DNA from: Scleromitrula shiraiana
Taxonomy: Eukaryota; Ascomycota; Leotiomycetes; Helotiales; Sclerotiniaceae
NCBI GenBank assembly: GCA_028455995.1
Contig: JABELC010000009.1
Span: 2,083,501-2,147,500, forward strand
Direction of reading: 5' to 3'
DNA length: 64,000 bases
The translations under genes were made by a program, and so were the position numbers. This document shows, piece by piece, positions 21,614-33,739 of this stretch (positions are counted from its first letter, which is position 1; every line of letters starts with the position of its first letter). Below the pieces are notes generated by a model. It saw only the letters and a program-made list of their open reading frames with translations, was not told the origin of the DNA and ran no database searches.

Positions 21614-23377
21614 CTTCTCTTCTGTTTGATTTACCCCGCGATTGTAAACAGATAACTTGATGATTCTTGAAGAACTGTAATATAGTAACCTTACACCGCA
21701 GTAAACAAATGTATGAATAGGAAACTGAGCCAAAATCGAGACTTAAGGAGATACCAAAAAGAAGGGAAAAGATAAATCTAGATTTATCTTGTAGTTATTA
21801 TTAGTACTATCCACCAAGCCAGGTCTGTTTAAATGGCAAGAATGGGCAAAATGAAAGAAGAAACCCCACTATGAAATTATTGACCGCCCGGATGATCTCC
21901 GCCGGTCATTAGAGATCATCCGGAGCCGACAAATCATTACAGTATATAGAAATTATTCACAAGTTTGATTTAGTGAACCTATTCACAACTCATATTGAGA
22001 TACTCATTCATTGTGTTACCGACAATGGAATCAAATAAGTTGAGAATCATTGTCATCAGATAATGATTTGAATACTTACATCATAAGGGTAGGAGTTGAA
22101 GATCCTAGGTATCATACCCCACCTCCTCATGGCATGGGATCGTATATCAATGTTGGCAGTGCCATTCCTACCAAAATAACTCAATTAGTTTTAGAGCTAT
22201 CTGCATTCATTACTTCCTTCTAATAGGCCTACTACTATGGGTATAATTGCCCTGATATATTAGAAAGACGGAGCTCAACTACATAGTAACTATTGATTGC
22301 ATCCGGGTTATGTCTACCCGTTCATTCATGCGAGTAGCAAAGTTGGCTGCTAGATGTAAGATTATATCGCTTATAAAGGGAGTATCTATCCTTTCGATGG
22401 ATTCATGTGTTCTAGTGAAGGACATATTCTTCCTTACAAAGCAGGTACTCTCTAGTGTAAAGAATTCACAGTGAGAGGGACATGGGAATCGGAAATACTG
22501 ATATTGAGCTCAAAGTTTTGAAGCCTTCCTATACTCAGCCTTGATAGTGAGAACGGTTACCGTGTATGTTATGCTATTTTTTGCGTTTGTTGGATAGGAG
22601 ACGAAAGATGTTAGTATTTCATTCGCATGAACGTACTGAGATAATTTAAACTCATCTCTTAGTTTCCGTTAGTTCTGTGGGATATGGGGGGCTTTCAACA
22701 TCTGGCAGATGCCTTTGCGGTGTTTGCCATTGACATCTTAGAAGTGATACCTACTATGCAGGTTATTTTGTTGAGAATTTGACTAACCTTACTACATACG
22801 CTTCAAAAGTTCCAGCTACAAACCTTATATTAGATTTTATGTTGGTTGAACACCATATTGGTAGCTTCTAAGGCTATAAGGTTCTAATGTCGGTGAGTGA
22901 CATGCGGCTGATTTTCCCCCAATGCGGGGTTGAAGCAACTAGTACCTATCGCTACGAGTGTGTTCACCACTAATTGTATAAGGCTGAGTGAGTGTAATGC
23001 TTATTTCTCTGACATCCGAAGAGCTGAGGTTTGGTCTGGCCAGTTAGAAATCCTTGGTGTCATAATAGTTCTCACCGTCAGCATGCCAACACTTATCTAA
23101 CCATTTACATTGATTTGTGATACGATACATTATAACACAATCATGTGTATATGAACTGTTTATGCGTGATCGGTCTCTCAATTTCAGCTCAATTCTCGTG
23201 ATTTTCTTGGCTTCAACCTTGGCTTTAATCTTGGCTAGTAGTGATAGTAGCAAACGTATATGAATGTACTCGTATCCTCAAAAGTATTCTCTCAAATCTT
23301 CTCAATATCTCATCTCATCTCTTCCATACCAATTGCTCATTTACCTGGCCATCCAAGCTTCCGGCATATTGATAATC
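21614..23377. other. Intergenic, gene-poor
   Basis: Lies between the start of the HD-domain gene and the tyrosinase gene, which point away from each other. Contains the perfect hairpin at 21888-21923. Otherwise no coding frame, RNA gene or repeat recognised over about 1.4 kb, which may include a decayed gene. Confidence 0.4.
21888..21923. repeat. Perfect 12-bp hairpin
   Basis: CCGGATGATCTC at 21888-21899 pairs exactly with GAGATCATCCGG at 21912-21923 across a 12-nt loop. It is more G/C-rich than its surroundings. It could be a regulatory palindrome, a remnant of element ends, or a structure in the leader of either flanking gene. Confidence 0.5.
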
Positions 23378-25755
23378 ATGTCGGCAATCAACTATCCAAT
23401 CACTGGGCCCCCAAAGCCTTCAGTTGCACCTGCTGACGGTAAGTACAGTTGATACCCACCATTACATACGTTACTAACAAAAATATCAGGATCTGTCCCT
23501 TTGAGACTGGAACTTCGTGACCTTCAACGTAATCATCCTGAACAATGGACTCTTTACATTCTTGGTCTTCAAGCTTTTCAACAACTTGATGAAAAAACTG
23601 ATCTCTCATACTATGGGATTGCTGGTATGCCAACATTGTAAGCATTCAACAACATATCACTAACATAACAAGGTATTCATGGACGTCCTTATCGACAATG
23701 GGGAGGTGTCAAGGGAGATAATCCAGGTGGATGGCAAGGTTACTGTACTCATAGTTCTATTCTTTTTGCACCATGGCATCGTCCATATCTTTCATTGTTC
23801 GAGGTAGATCAAAATCTAAATTTCTTCCGGCTTTCCATCACTTACATCATGACAGCAATCTCTCTATCTCATTATCCAAAAGATTGCTAGCACCTATCCC
23901 GCCGCCACAAAAGTGCGTTATCAACAGGCTGCTTTAACTTTTCGAATGCCCTATTGGGATTGGGCTGCTCAACCTCCGGCAAATGACAAGTATTTCCCGA
24001 TAGTTGTTGGACAACCAACGATCAGTGTTATTACACCAACATCAAGCGGCCAGCCTGTTTCAATCGCAAATCCGCTTTACGCATATAAATTCAATCCATT
24101 GAATCCACTCAAAAACGACTTTCCTAGCGCTCCAGTAAGAGATAATCCGCTTTTTATACCGTATTTAGACTAACATAATCAGGAAAATCGTTGGCCAAAT
24201 ACTCTTAGATATCCAACTTCCGGAAGTGCAAGTGCCCAATCTCAAGAGCAAGAAGTTTTCGATGCTATGGCTTCACAATTTGATTCCTATCAAAACAACG
24301 TCTATCTCATCATGAGAGATCCCAATTACAAACGATTTGATGCATTCAGTAATCATCGATGGGCTGCAAATAATGCTCCTGGTACTTATGGTAGTATTGA
24401 AGATGTACATAATAGTCTTCATAGTGAAACTGGTGGGGCTGGTCACATGGGGGATCCTGATTATGCTGCATTTGATCCATTGTTTTGGTTACATCATGCG
24501 TGAGTTATTACTTGCGTTCTCAATTTTCAACAACCAAAATTATCATTACTAACGGGGAGAACAATCAGTAACGTGGATCGATTGTTTGCAATCTGGCAAG
24601 CTATAAACCCAAATAGTTACGCTATCAACAAACCCTCCGGCGAGGGAACCTTCTCCATCAATAGCGGAACTCAAGAATTAAGCACCACTCCCCTCGAGCC
24701 ATTCATGGACGCAACAGGCCAAACCTTCTGGACCTCAGACGGAATTCGAAATACCACCACCCTCAACTACGCATATCCCGAAACCCAAAAATGGAAATTC
24801 CCAACCCCGCAACAATATCAAACTAGCGTCTTAGCTGCGGTTCAAAAGCTGTATGGGGCAACTAGTAATCAATTCATGAGTTTGATGGGTATTAACACGG
24901 ATGCGGTCGCTTCTGCCCCTATTGCTACCCAAGCAAAATCAATTCAGGTCCAAGATGCAGGCGCCCAGAAACCACTTGGTGGTGTTGAAGTCTTATCCAA
25001 TGCGGCTACACTTACTCGCGGTGGAGAAGATTTCGAAGCGGAGATTGGTAAACGTATGTTTTGCTTCCTTTTCACTTGTTCATTCATGAATGTTTGTATG
25101 GCTAATGAACTTCATAGCCGATCCTTCAGCAACTTACCAAAAGGGTCCCATTAAATACAGAGAATATATTGCTAATATTCGCGCACCGAAACATATACTT
25201 CATCAAATGTATCGTGTGAGAATTTTCCTCGGAGATTTCAATTCTGATCCAAAGACATGGGTAAGTTCATTCCACCCATTAACCCATCCATCCATCTATT
25301 TCCCTTCCCCCTTCTCTCCTCCTACTTCGACTAACCAAAAAAATCAGGCAACCGAACAAGCAACCGTCGGAACATTCTCCTCCTTCAACAAAGACACTAC
25401 CACCACCTCCTGCGGAAAATGCCACCGCGACGCCGCCGCCACCCTCATGATCTCCGGCACCATCCCCCTAACCCCGATCCTCCTCAAGCTCTACCAATCC
25501 GGCGACCTCGGCAGTCTCGAAAAGGAAAACGTCATTCCGTATCTAACGAGGAATTTGCATTGGAGGGTTACGCTGAAGGATGGCACGGAGATTGATAGGG
25601 GGGAGGTGGAGGGCTTGAAGATTAGCGTTGTTAGTACGGTTGTGGAGTGTGGGGGGGAGGAAGGCGGGCTGCCGAGGTATTCAGGGGCTTATGATGTTCA
25701 TGAGGAGGTTACGGGGGGGAGACCGGCGGGGTTGGGGAGGGAGGATGATGTTTGA
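23378..25755 (+). CDS. Tyrosinase, type-3 copper polyphenol oxidase (652 aa)
   Basis: Oxidises monophenols and o-diphenols to o-quinones, feeding melanin-type polymers. Eight exons: 23378-23438, 23490-23624, 23673-23803, 23856-24134, 24183-24499, 24569-25053, 25118-25260, 25348-25755; all seven introns are 48-87 nt with GT-AG ends and keep frame. CuA ligands His68, His92 and His101; Cys90 in YCTHSS is placed for the Cys-His thioether bond seen in fungal tyrosinases. CuB ligands His278, His282 (HNSLH) and His306 in FDPLFWLHHANVDRLF. The C-terminal domain, normally cleaved for activation, carries CGKC at 539-542, the copper-delivery type motif. There is no signal peptide, so the proenzyme is probably cytosolic. 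An upstream in-frame ATG at 23264 exists, but the NYPITG start at 23378 matches the family. Confidence 0.95.
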
Positions 25756-26266
25756 TTTTTCTTCCATCTTGATAGTCTTCTTGTTTTCTTGGAGAGAGAA
25801 TTATTGCGTATATAAAGCAATCGTTAGTTGATTTGATCTGACTGCTATAAGACATTGGAAACCATTATTTGGATCGAAAAATATTGCTCATGATAATAAT
25901 ATCTACGGGGTTCACTGCAAAGAACAATGACCCCGAATGATACTGACTGATCAACTTGACTCCATATGGGATTAACATCAACAAATTATCTAAGAAAGCG
26001 GGAAAAAGGGCCCATAGCAAAGTCACTAAACAAACAGATAATAGCACCATATCTATAAATGTATATAGAAATACTGATATCTACCCCAGCACATCCTACA
26101 AGGACCACATGCAGCCAGGCACATAGCTCGACGGATGGATGTTAGATATCAAACAAACAACGTAACAACATCCAAGACAATAAATAGAAGACCCCCAAAT
26201 TTCATCACATCTCAAAATAGCCAAATTATATCCCATACTTCTCCCCTAAACCCCCGCATTTCATCC
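25756..26266. other. Intergenic
   Basis: 3' flanks of the tyrosinase gene and the following minus-strand gene. No feature recognised. Confidence 0.4.
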
Positions 26267-27168
26267 CTAACGAAGCGCTCTCAAACCAATCCCATGACCC
26301 GGAGGATCCCGTCTCGACTGCACAATCTCAACCGCCTCAGCCGCAATAATACCCTTCCCAACCAAGCATCTCACATAATCCATCGTCCACTCCTGACATC
26401 TCCCATTAGTTATCTAAATTAAGTGAATACTCCATTGGCTACTACAATTAAACACTATACTACCAAGCAAACAACCTAAATCATCAACCAGCGCCAAGAA
26501 ATTCTCGCTGCTAAGACCCGCTACGCGGACCTGATTCGCTGCCGCTTCCAATGCATGCATCTCTCGGTACATCATCTACCACTCCATCCAACCCCATTAC
26601 CAGAACCCTCCACACCATCAACAATAGTCTCCGCAAGAATCTTTCCAATCTCCCACATCTGATAGCGTTCCGGCGCCATAGATGGAGAATACCCCCGCTT
26701 GAAATCAAGCGAGTAGCCGAGCATAGGCGCGCCGGTTGCTGGGATTAGAGTACCGGGATTGGGGCTGGTGCTGGCGGGGTCGAAGATTGCAAAGTGTGCT
26801 CGTTGGCGGGAGTCGTTGCGGGAGGTTATGAGGTGGAGGGGCGGGTGCGCATGGTGCGGTACTTTTGTGCTTGGGATGTGTGGGGATGGGAGATGGGAGA
26901 TGGGAGATGGGAGATGGGAGATGGGAGATGGGAGATGGGAGATGGGAGATGGGAGATGGGAGATGGGAGATGGGAGATGGGAGATGGGAGATGGGAGATG
27001 GGAGATGGGAGATGGGAGATGGGAGATGGGAGATGGGAGATGGGAGATGGGAGATGGGAGATGGGAGATGAGATGGGAGATGGGAGATGGGAGATGGGAG
27101 GGGTTGTGAGAGATCACTATGAGATGGATAAAGACGAGTGAGTAATATACCAGATTATGTGGTTTCAT
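26267..27168 (-). pseudogene. Small uncharacterised fungal family gene interrupted by a minisatellite
   Basis: Coding pieces on the minus strand: an N-terminal piece from about 27168 (MKPHNLVYYS), then about 26870-26616 (ITSRNDSRQRAHFAIF ... GAPMLGYSLDFKRGYSP ... MWEIGKILAETIVD), 26562-26476 (EMHALEAAANQVR) and about 26405-26267 (RCQEWTMDYVR ... RRDPPGHGIGL). The order resembles an uncharacterised fungal family with an AHFAIF and a CQEWT motif, recalled rather than searched. A 53-nt intron 26615-26563 (GTGTGG...CGAG) joins two pieces in frame, but the last junction has no clean phase-matched splice pair. A 215-bp GATGGGA array sits between the first two pieces. The frame stays open through it, yet array plus unresolved junction suggest decay. 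A functional gene with an expanded repeat is the alternative. Confidence 0.5.
26885..27099. repeat. GATGGGA heptanucleotide minisatellite, 30 units
   Basis: Twenty-six perfect GATGGGA units, a 5-nt partial unit (GATGA, 27067-27071), then four more. Because seven is coprime with three, the array reads as a seven-residue repeat in every open frame: SHLPSPI in the minus strand, GRWEMGD on the plus strand. The G-strand fits a repeated GGG-N4 pattern able to form quadruplexes. The near absence of variants suggests recent slippage expansion. Confidence 0.95.
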
Positions 27169-28117
27169 AGTGAGGTGTAATCTACAATTTAATAGCATAT
27201 GGCGCAACTTGGGTGATCGGTGCTGCTGCCTGTTCTTAATATGCGCGTCCGAGGCGCCATATGTTATCTTCGATTAGTATACGCTCAATCATCATGTTGT
27301 ATGCGTGATACCAATCGCTTAACTGAAACCCCCTTGGCTCTCCCAACCCTCTATTTGTGCACACTGATTACAATATCCTACGTCTGACGCCAGGAAGTCA
27401 GCACGTGAAGATTGATTTCTGCCTGCACAAGAAATCTATCGAGTTTACAACATGTCAATCGAAATATAGTATAGATGATTGGAGAGCACAAGGAAATAAG
27501 GAACATTTTAGCAAGTGAAAATTGAACGAAATGGACGCTCTTTATATGGAATAATCTATGGAAGATTAATATATCAAAGAGAAGAAATCATAGGTATACA
27601 AACCTAAATCGGGGTAAAAAGTACCGCAATTTACGACTAGAGAATATAATTAAGTAACATCGATATGCATGCTATAGAAACAAAAATACCTAATATAAAA
27701 GGCCCGTCAGAAAACTCGGGAACTAAGTAGCCAGCCAATGAACCAGTTATATGTCTGTAAGCAAGCAAAACCCAAACGCCAAAATAATGTCCAAACATGG
27801 CTGAATGAGAACCTAGGTGGAAAATACACTTCATAAAGGAATGGATGGAACTTTTTAAAGTATCTAACCCGTTTTCATTCATGCCATATTTATAAATGTA
27901 TGCTACATATATTTCCTGCTTTCTTGATATCCTGCTATCCTAAAATTTTGCTATTGGCACCAACTCACGTGCTATCCTAATCCGATGTATACATGCGAGT
28001 GTTATAATATAACTCCCCCTCCATATTCGGACTCCAACTTATAACCGACCAACAGGAATGGACACAAAAAATTGATGTCAATCAAAATAGAAACAACGAA
28101 ACCGAACATGGTAAAGA
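27169..28117. other. Intergenic
   Basis: A minus-strand frame at 27637-27882 (81 codons, ATG start, hydrophobic) has no family resemblance and no splice context and is not called. Otherwise nothing recognised. Confidence 0.35.
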
Positions 28118-30971
28118 TTAGATTCTCTTCCTCGGAAACTCTTTACCATCCTAAAATTCACAAAATCAAAGATTAGCATATTTCATCTCGAAGAAACACC
28201 ATCCAAACCAATCCCACTATCTAGTATCCCAAACACAAACCCAAAAAGAAAAGGAGAAAACTCACACAAACAGCCTCAGTATTCCACTCCGTAGCTGGCT
28301 CCCCAAAAACAATAACATGGAAAACCAGCCAAATAACCGCCGAGAACATCCCAAACAAAAGCAACATGTCATCAACCTCCTGGTAATACGCCATGCTACC
28401 AGCGAGGGAGGCGGGGAAAACGGCGAGCATGAAGATGAATATACGGGCTGTTAGTTCGACGTAGGATATCGCCTGGTTGTTGGAGGGGAGGATATCGAGG
28501 GTGATGAGGAGGGATTTGATGAGGTGTTTCAGATTTTTGGTGGGGAGAGGGACGGGTTGATGGGGGGATGGGTTCTGCTTGGTTGTTAGTTTATTTGTAT
28601 GTCTCTTTTTTAAAAGAAATTGAATGCAGGAAGGAGTAATGCAAATAAATACCTTCTTATCCCCACCCAAACCACCAACTCCCCTCCTCTTCTCCTCCCT
28701 CCCCTCCCCCACATCATCCATACTCGCGCCCTCCAAAATCCCCAACCCCTCCCCCTTGGGCAAGATAGTAAGATAGACAAACGTCCCAAACTCATCCTCC
28801 CCCTCCTCCGGCGCCTCTCTCGAAATCTCCTCCCCATTCCCATCACTATACGCCGTATTCTTCCTCGTATGCGGCGCCACCGTATCCAGATACACGCGCG
28901 GCGAGGACGCCCGTCTGGAAAGCATCTTCTCGTGTGTTACGCCGCCGATATGACTCCATACTGCGCCCGGGGGCCGATTGTTAAGGATCTCGGCTGCGAT
29001 GGGTTTATATGCGTCGCGGGGCTTTGGACCTCGGGGTGCGTATTTGAGATCGCGGAATGGGAAGGCAGAGGCGGGTGAGGCGCCTCTGTGGTCTTGAATT
29101 CGGGCGGCGTTGGCGGCGCGTGTGATGGCGTTCATGCCTGGAGTGGGAGACAGAGTATTGGTATCCGTATCCTCTTTTCGACTCGTGAGCCAAGAAAGTG
29201 AGTTATCCATGTCCGGTGTCGTAGTTTGCCCTAACCTGGGCTTGGGAGAAGGAGTATTTGGATCGTTTCCTGGACTACCATGACCTAAGATCCATTTCTT
29301 TCTTGGCTTTAACTCTTTTGGCGACATGGGAGTCTTGAAACTGCGTTTCTTGATCTCATCTGGAGATGCCCTGGGGAAAGCTTTAACACGTGTGCTGGGA
29401 GAACTTGATTTATTGGCATCACCGAGGTTCTTTTTCGCATGAGCTTCTTGAAGTTGTTCTGATGCTTCCTTTTCAGCTTGCACTTCAATTTGTTTTTGAA
29501 GTTCCAGTTGTGATTTTCGAGTGGCAGCTAGGTCGGCAACGACATTCTTTTTCCGCGCTGCCTCGTTTGACTCAACGGATGAAGCATCTCCAAATTCAAA
29601 TCCAAAATTAAATTTCATGACTGACGGCGCTGATTTCAATCTCGATGCTGAGAGTAATTCTTGTCGAGGAAGAGAGGGGATGGATCCTGAATTATTTGCT
29701 ACTTCTAATTCTTCGACTTGTTGATCCTGGTTTGAAATATTCACTGATGGAGATTGAAATTGCTCATGAATAGTTGTGATATTTCGTTGTGATATAGTGC
29801 GAGTATCATTAACGGGTCCAGCGAAGGAAGCAGTTGAAGAAATTGTATTTGTAGCGTTGGGAACAAATAAAGATCCGGCAGTAGGGATGGGGGCAGGCAT
29901 ACTAGTAATATTATTACTAGTGAATTTTGATTTCTCCCCGCCACCTGATGCTTCAGGTTTCTCCTCGAAGTACATCGTAAGACCCATCATCCGAGGCGTT
30001 TCAGCTTTTTCGGATTGGAATAGTTCGGATGATTCTATTTCTTCCCTGGCAGTGTACATGGATGCGGTTCTTTGAACTTGATCTGTGTTGTTTTCTGGGT
30101 GAACTCCTCGAGAACTTGACTCGTACTCTAATTCTTCATCGATGAGTTTCGGCGCAGGATTTTCGGTCTGAGTTTTCTTTTGTGGCGTAATTTGCTTATC
30201 ATCATTATCCGGTTCAATATCAGACATCGCTTCAAGATCCATATCCATAAGCAACGACAACTGACTACCAGTGAATTTCAAATTCGTTTCATCCTGATTC
30301 TCCTCGTCGATTTCACACTCATTGTGCCTCGGTTCTTGAGCACGATCATCATCTCCTTTATCCCCATCAGTTACCGCATCCTTGACAGCAAGTTGATTTT
30401 GGTATTCCTCAAATGAGTTGCAGTACATGTCTTTGATATCTTTCACATGTAACTCACCGAACAATTCCTGCAACTTGCCTACATCCTTTTCTTTACCACC
30501 GGTTATGGAAGTCCAGAACTCGTCAGTTGCGTTTTGATTGTTTGCTTTCTTGAAGTAAAAAGCAGAGATTTTCCTTCTCATCTGGGAACCGGTTAAGTAT
30601 TCACCAGATGCTTCGGCTGCATCTGTATCGAAACCACCAGATTGCGAATCAACGGGTTGCAAAAAACTTGTTGTTTCTTCCATCGCTTCTTTAGTCGTGT
30701 TTGTAGGTTCTAACGTAAGAACATCATTGGGACTGTTGGATTGATTGATAGTAGAACCAGGAAGTTGAGCATGCGAGGCTGGAGGAGAATTTGTTGGAGT
30801 AGTTGATAATTTGACTTCTACTTCTCGAGATTCACTTCCTTCGGAATCGGTACCTAGTGCTATTAAAGACGAACGACTTGAAGAGGTAGAGGGAGTTGGA
30901 GGAGAATTTTCGGCAACCAAGCAGAAAGACTCGGAACCAAAGTCATCGTAAAGATTAGTTGGTGCAGACAT
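28118..30971 (-). CDS. Large disordered protein with C-terminal membrane hairpin (about 887 aa)
   Basis: Predicted exons 30971-28653, 28577-28266 and 28150-28118. Intron 1 is 75 nt (GTATTT, ACTAAC branch, CAAG); it is a multiple of three and has no in-frame stop, so its retention would add 25 residues. Intron 2 is 115 nt (GTGAGT...TTTTAG) and leads to a short basic tail, DGKEFPRKRI. The first 800 residues are acidic and Ser/Thr/Pro-rich with a Gln/Glu/Ala coiled coil near 490-530. Two hydrophobic helices lie at about 815-838 and 842-865, joined by a short acidic turn (QEVDD), giving a tail-anchored hairpin. No enzymatic domain recognised. It could be an organelle- or nuclear-membrane adaptor; this is inference from topology only. 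Confidence 0.75.
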
Positions 30972-30984
30972 CTTATAGAATTTT

Positions 30985-31161
30985 GTTTTTGTTTCGTAGT
31001 AATGTGATTGTGGAAAGAAAAGTATTAGAATTTATGGAAATTGTGGAAGACAAAATTTTAAGAACAAGATTATGTTTTTGTTTCGTAGTAATGTGATTGC
31101 AAAAAGAAAAGTATTAGAATTTATGGAAATCGTAGAAGACAAAATATTAAGAACAAGATTA
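30985..31161. repeat. 89-bp tandem duplication upstream of the membrane-protein gene
   Basis: 30985-31072 and 31074-31161 are nearly identical, both starting GTTTTTGTTTCGTAGTAATG and ending AAGAACAAGATTA, with a handful of substitutions (for example GTGG against GCAA). It lies 13 bp upstream of the ATG at 30971, so it falls in the 5' leader or core promoter of that minus-strand gene. Confidence 0.9.
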
Positions 31162-31948
31162 GGTAGAAATAAGAGAAGGTTCGAGATTGCTGGAGATCGT
31201 TGGCTGTAGGAATATAATTTGACAACTGAATGAAATTGCAAGCCTAGGATAAACCGTATAATGAGGGAATTCAATCAAACTTACAACTTTGTGTTATCAT
31301 TGATAAAAACGAGAAATTAATATTGTTAAAATTATATATTACCATTCACTCAGTACATGATTTCTGTCTTATGCTTTAGTTTAAGTAGTGAATCAGACGT
31401 GATATTCAATGCTTAGATGATTTCTTTTGCTTCATTTTAGACATGTGTAGTTTTCTATATAATTTCATCGTTCAAAGATTGTGACAGTTTGGTTTATATA
31501 TATCATCACTTGATATGTAAGTATAAGGGATGTAGATCTTGTTTGTTTATAGTCATGTAGGACATATATTAGGCAAATGATCTTGAAGCATCAAACCTAT
31601 AAATATAATGACAAAGAATATCAGATATTCCCCAGCCTCTCTTGTCAATCTTCCAATTCACCATTGCTGCTAACAATTAATTTTGCTGTCATGGGTTAAC
31701 TTTCATTAAATCATCTTGAGACTCTGCCTTCCATAAAAGGTCATTCACTAGAACCAAGAAGGAAGCTTACGAATGATACCAATTCAGCCCCTTGATTGTA
31801 TAACTATACAACCAATTCAATAAACATATCTTGATCTCAATCACCCAGAATCTCTCATGTGATCAACTTCTACAACCCATACTCAATACCAAAACCAAAG
31901 ACTGCTACGACATGTATAATACACAGCCCGACTAGCCGTTATACAACT
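31162..31948. other. Intergenic between divergent genes
   Basis: Promoter region shared by the membrane-protein gene (minus) and the proline-rich gene (plus). A/T-rich, no other feature recognised. Confidence 0.4.
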
Positions 31949-32770
31949 ATGCATTGCAGAATGGATAGCAATGAACTTATCTATCCCCTTTCCCCTAGCA
32001 ATTATTTTCACGAACCTGAACACGGCAGAACAAAAAAAAGCTGGAGCATTATCACAACAGCTTATTCATCTCAAATGTCCTCCACAGATTCAAGCAATAA
32101 CAACGCATCCACAATATCTATGCCTGGCTCATTTTCAAAGAGTTACGACGGCGGTGACGAGTGCTCAAATGATGATAACCGATCAGGAGAGGCTTCTAAT
32201 GACTCAATAGGTGCCTATAATCCTGTTATAGCTTCTCAAACTTTGAGAAGTCTAGCAAAACACGATGTCATGATTCCCACTGCGGCTCCACCTCCGCCTC
32301 CGCCTCCACCTTCACCCCGGCCTGCCCCTAGAAACCTCGAGACAATAGAGGAAGAAGCCACACCACCAGCAAATCCACAACCCGCCGACCTCCAATTCCC
32401 GCCCTGTCCCAGCAACAACGGAAATTACAATTACAAAGACATCGAGTTAATACCAGAAGCACAATACAAGAACCGTCCATATCCATACTCTGACTGCGCG
32501 GACAATTCAGAAACATCGGGCTGGGAGAAATCAGCTCCGGAACCAGCGAATCGACGATTAACGGTGGGGAATTTCAATCTCCATAGACGTGAATTGGCGA
32601 ACGCGTTGGATAATCTAGAACTACCGCTGTGGGTTGGTGAGCGCGCGAGGAATAGGTGGAGGGTTTTGGAATGGCTTGGGAGGATGGAGGGAGAAGGAGA
32701 AGGAGAAGGAGAAGATGGGGGAACTCGCGGTTGGATTTCGGAGGGGTTAATTTTAGAGTTCGTATATTGA
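31949..32770 (+). CDS. Proline-rich hypothetical protein (about 273 aa)
   Basis: Single exon. The open frame starts 30 codons further upstream at a GTG, but the first ATGs are at 31949 (MHCRMDSNELIYPLSP) and 31961. Seen: a Ser/Asn-rich region, a PPPPPPPP run followed by Pro/Arg repeats in the middle, Tyr/Asn/Asp-rich segments, and a folded-looking C-terminus with Leu/Trp (LDNLELPLWVGERARNRW) that includes a Gly-Glu repeat from GGAGAA units. No family recognised. The polyproline run could bind SH3 or profilin-type partners; that is a guess from composition. Confidence 0.6.
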   Translation: MHCRMDSNELIYPLSPSNYFHEPEHGRTKKSWSIITTAYSSQMSSTDSSNNNASTISMPGSFSKSYDGGDECSNDDNRSGEASNDSIGAYNPVIASQTLRSLAKHDVMIPTAAPPPPPPPPSPRPAPRNLETIEEEATPPANPQPADLQFPPCPSNNGNYNYKDIELIPEAQYKNRPYPYSDCADNSETSGWEKSAPEPANRRLTVGNFNLHRRELANALDNLELPLWVGERARNRWRVLEWLGRMEGEGEGEGEDGGTRGWISEGLILEFVY

Positions 32771-33736
32771 TTCCAATTGGTCTTCTTGCTCTTCCATCTC
32801 CAATTACATTTACACCATTGGATGGATATTGTTCCGGGCGTAATCCTTTTAATCCAGATATGAGGCTATTTTCATCGTCGAGGGAATTTGTACTAGATAG
32901 CAGCTAACATTCTGGTACTTCAGCGGATCTCTGTATTCCTACTTTTTCCCACCTCTGGTAATTTCCTATGCAGAGGAATGACAATATTACCCCTATTTCT
33001 GTTCATTTCTGTTCAATCAATTGCTTCCACTTGTGACACTTGTGACACTTGTGATCCCCTAGATGTTGTTGAAGTTGAGGAGATTTTATTTGATCAACTA
33101 GATCAAACTTCTCGTTCCAATGTCTTTGTATTTGAGGGGGTTTCTTGGGTTATGGGATCGGTTTGCTTTCGTTCGTTTCCCCATTTTCCCCTTCCCCTCC
33201 TCTATCTTCCTCTCTTCACGGCTATGCGGGAGTTAACACACCTGATCAAGCATTAAGACACCGATACGGTATTAGAAAACAGAACAGAACAGAACAGGGC
33301 AGGATAGTATATGACAAAACATATAACCTTGGTAACCACCAACAATCATAAATCCCAGAAATCCGTGCTCAAGATAAAATGGAAATAGACAGGGCAGGTA
33401 AGAAATTTAACCAGACATAATATGCGATGAAATCACGTGCATTCTCACCACCGTATGGCTGTTGAGAAGTACGATAATCAATCAGTATACCCATCTCCGT
33501 GTCCTTCTCTCGATGGATTCATCGTCGTCATGTGTGAGGAAGTAAGGCGCGCTAGATACACAAATAGCGCGACATCATCCCTCTTTCCACTGTGACTCAT
33601 ACATACTATAGAATTAGTACATCTCCATCACAGTGCCACAGAATGTCACACAACACGCTGATGCAGAGATCAGCTCTCGCTGCTCATTGATGTATTATCT
33701 TCGAATTCGTGGTGAGTATTAAACTATAGCTAAACG
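32771..33736. other. Intergenic up to the AT island
   Basis: Normal base composition until 33736. Contains short repeats (TGACACTTG at 33033-33052, AGAAC units at 33276-33296). No gene recognised. Confidence 0.4.
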
Positions 33737-33739
33737 TAA

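Noticed and set aside
10856..25755. A secondary-metabolite cluster around the esterase and tyrosinase
   Set aside because: No polyketide, peptide or terpene synthase, transporter or cluster regulator lies between or next to them.
27637..27882. 81-codon minus-strand frame with ATG and two hydrophobic segments
   Set aside because: No family resemblance or supporting exon; kept only as a possibility.
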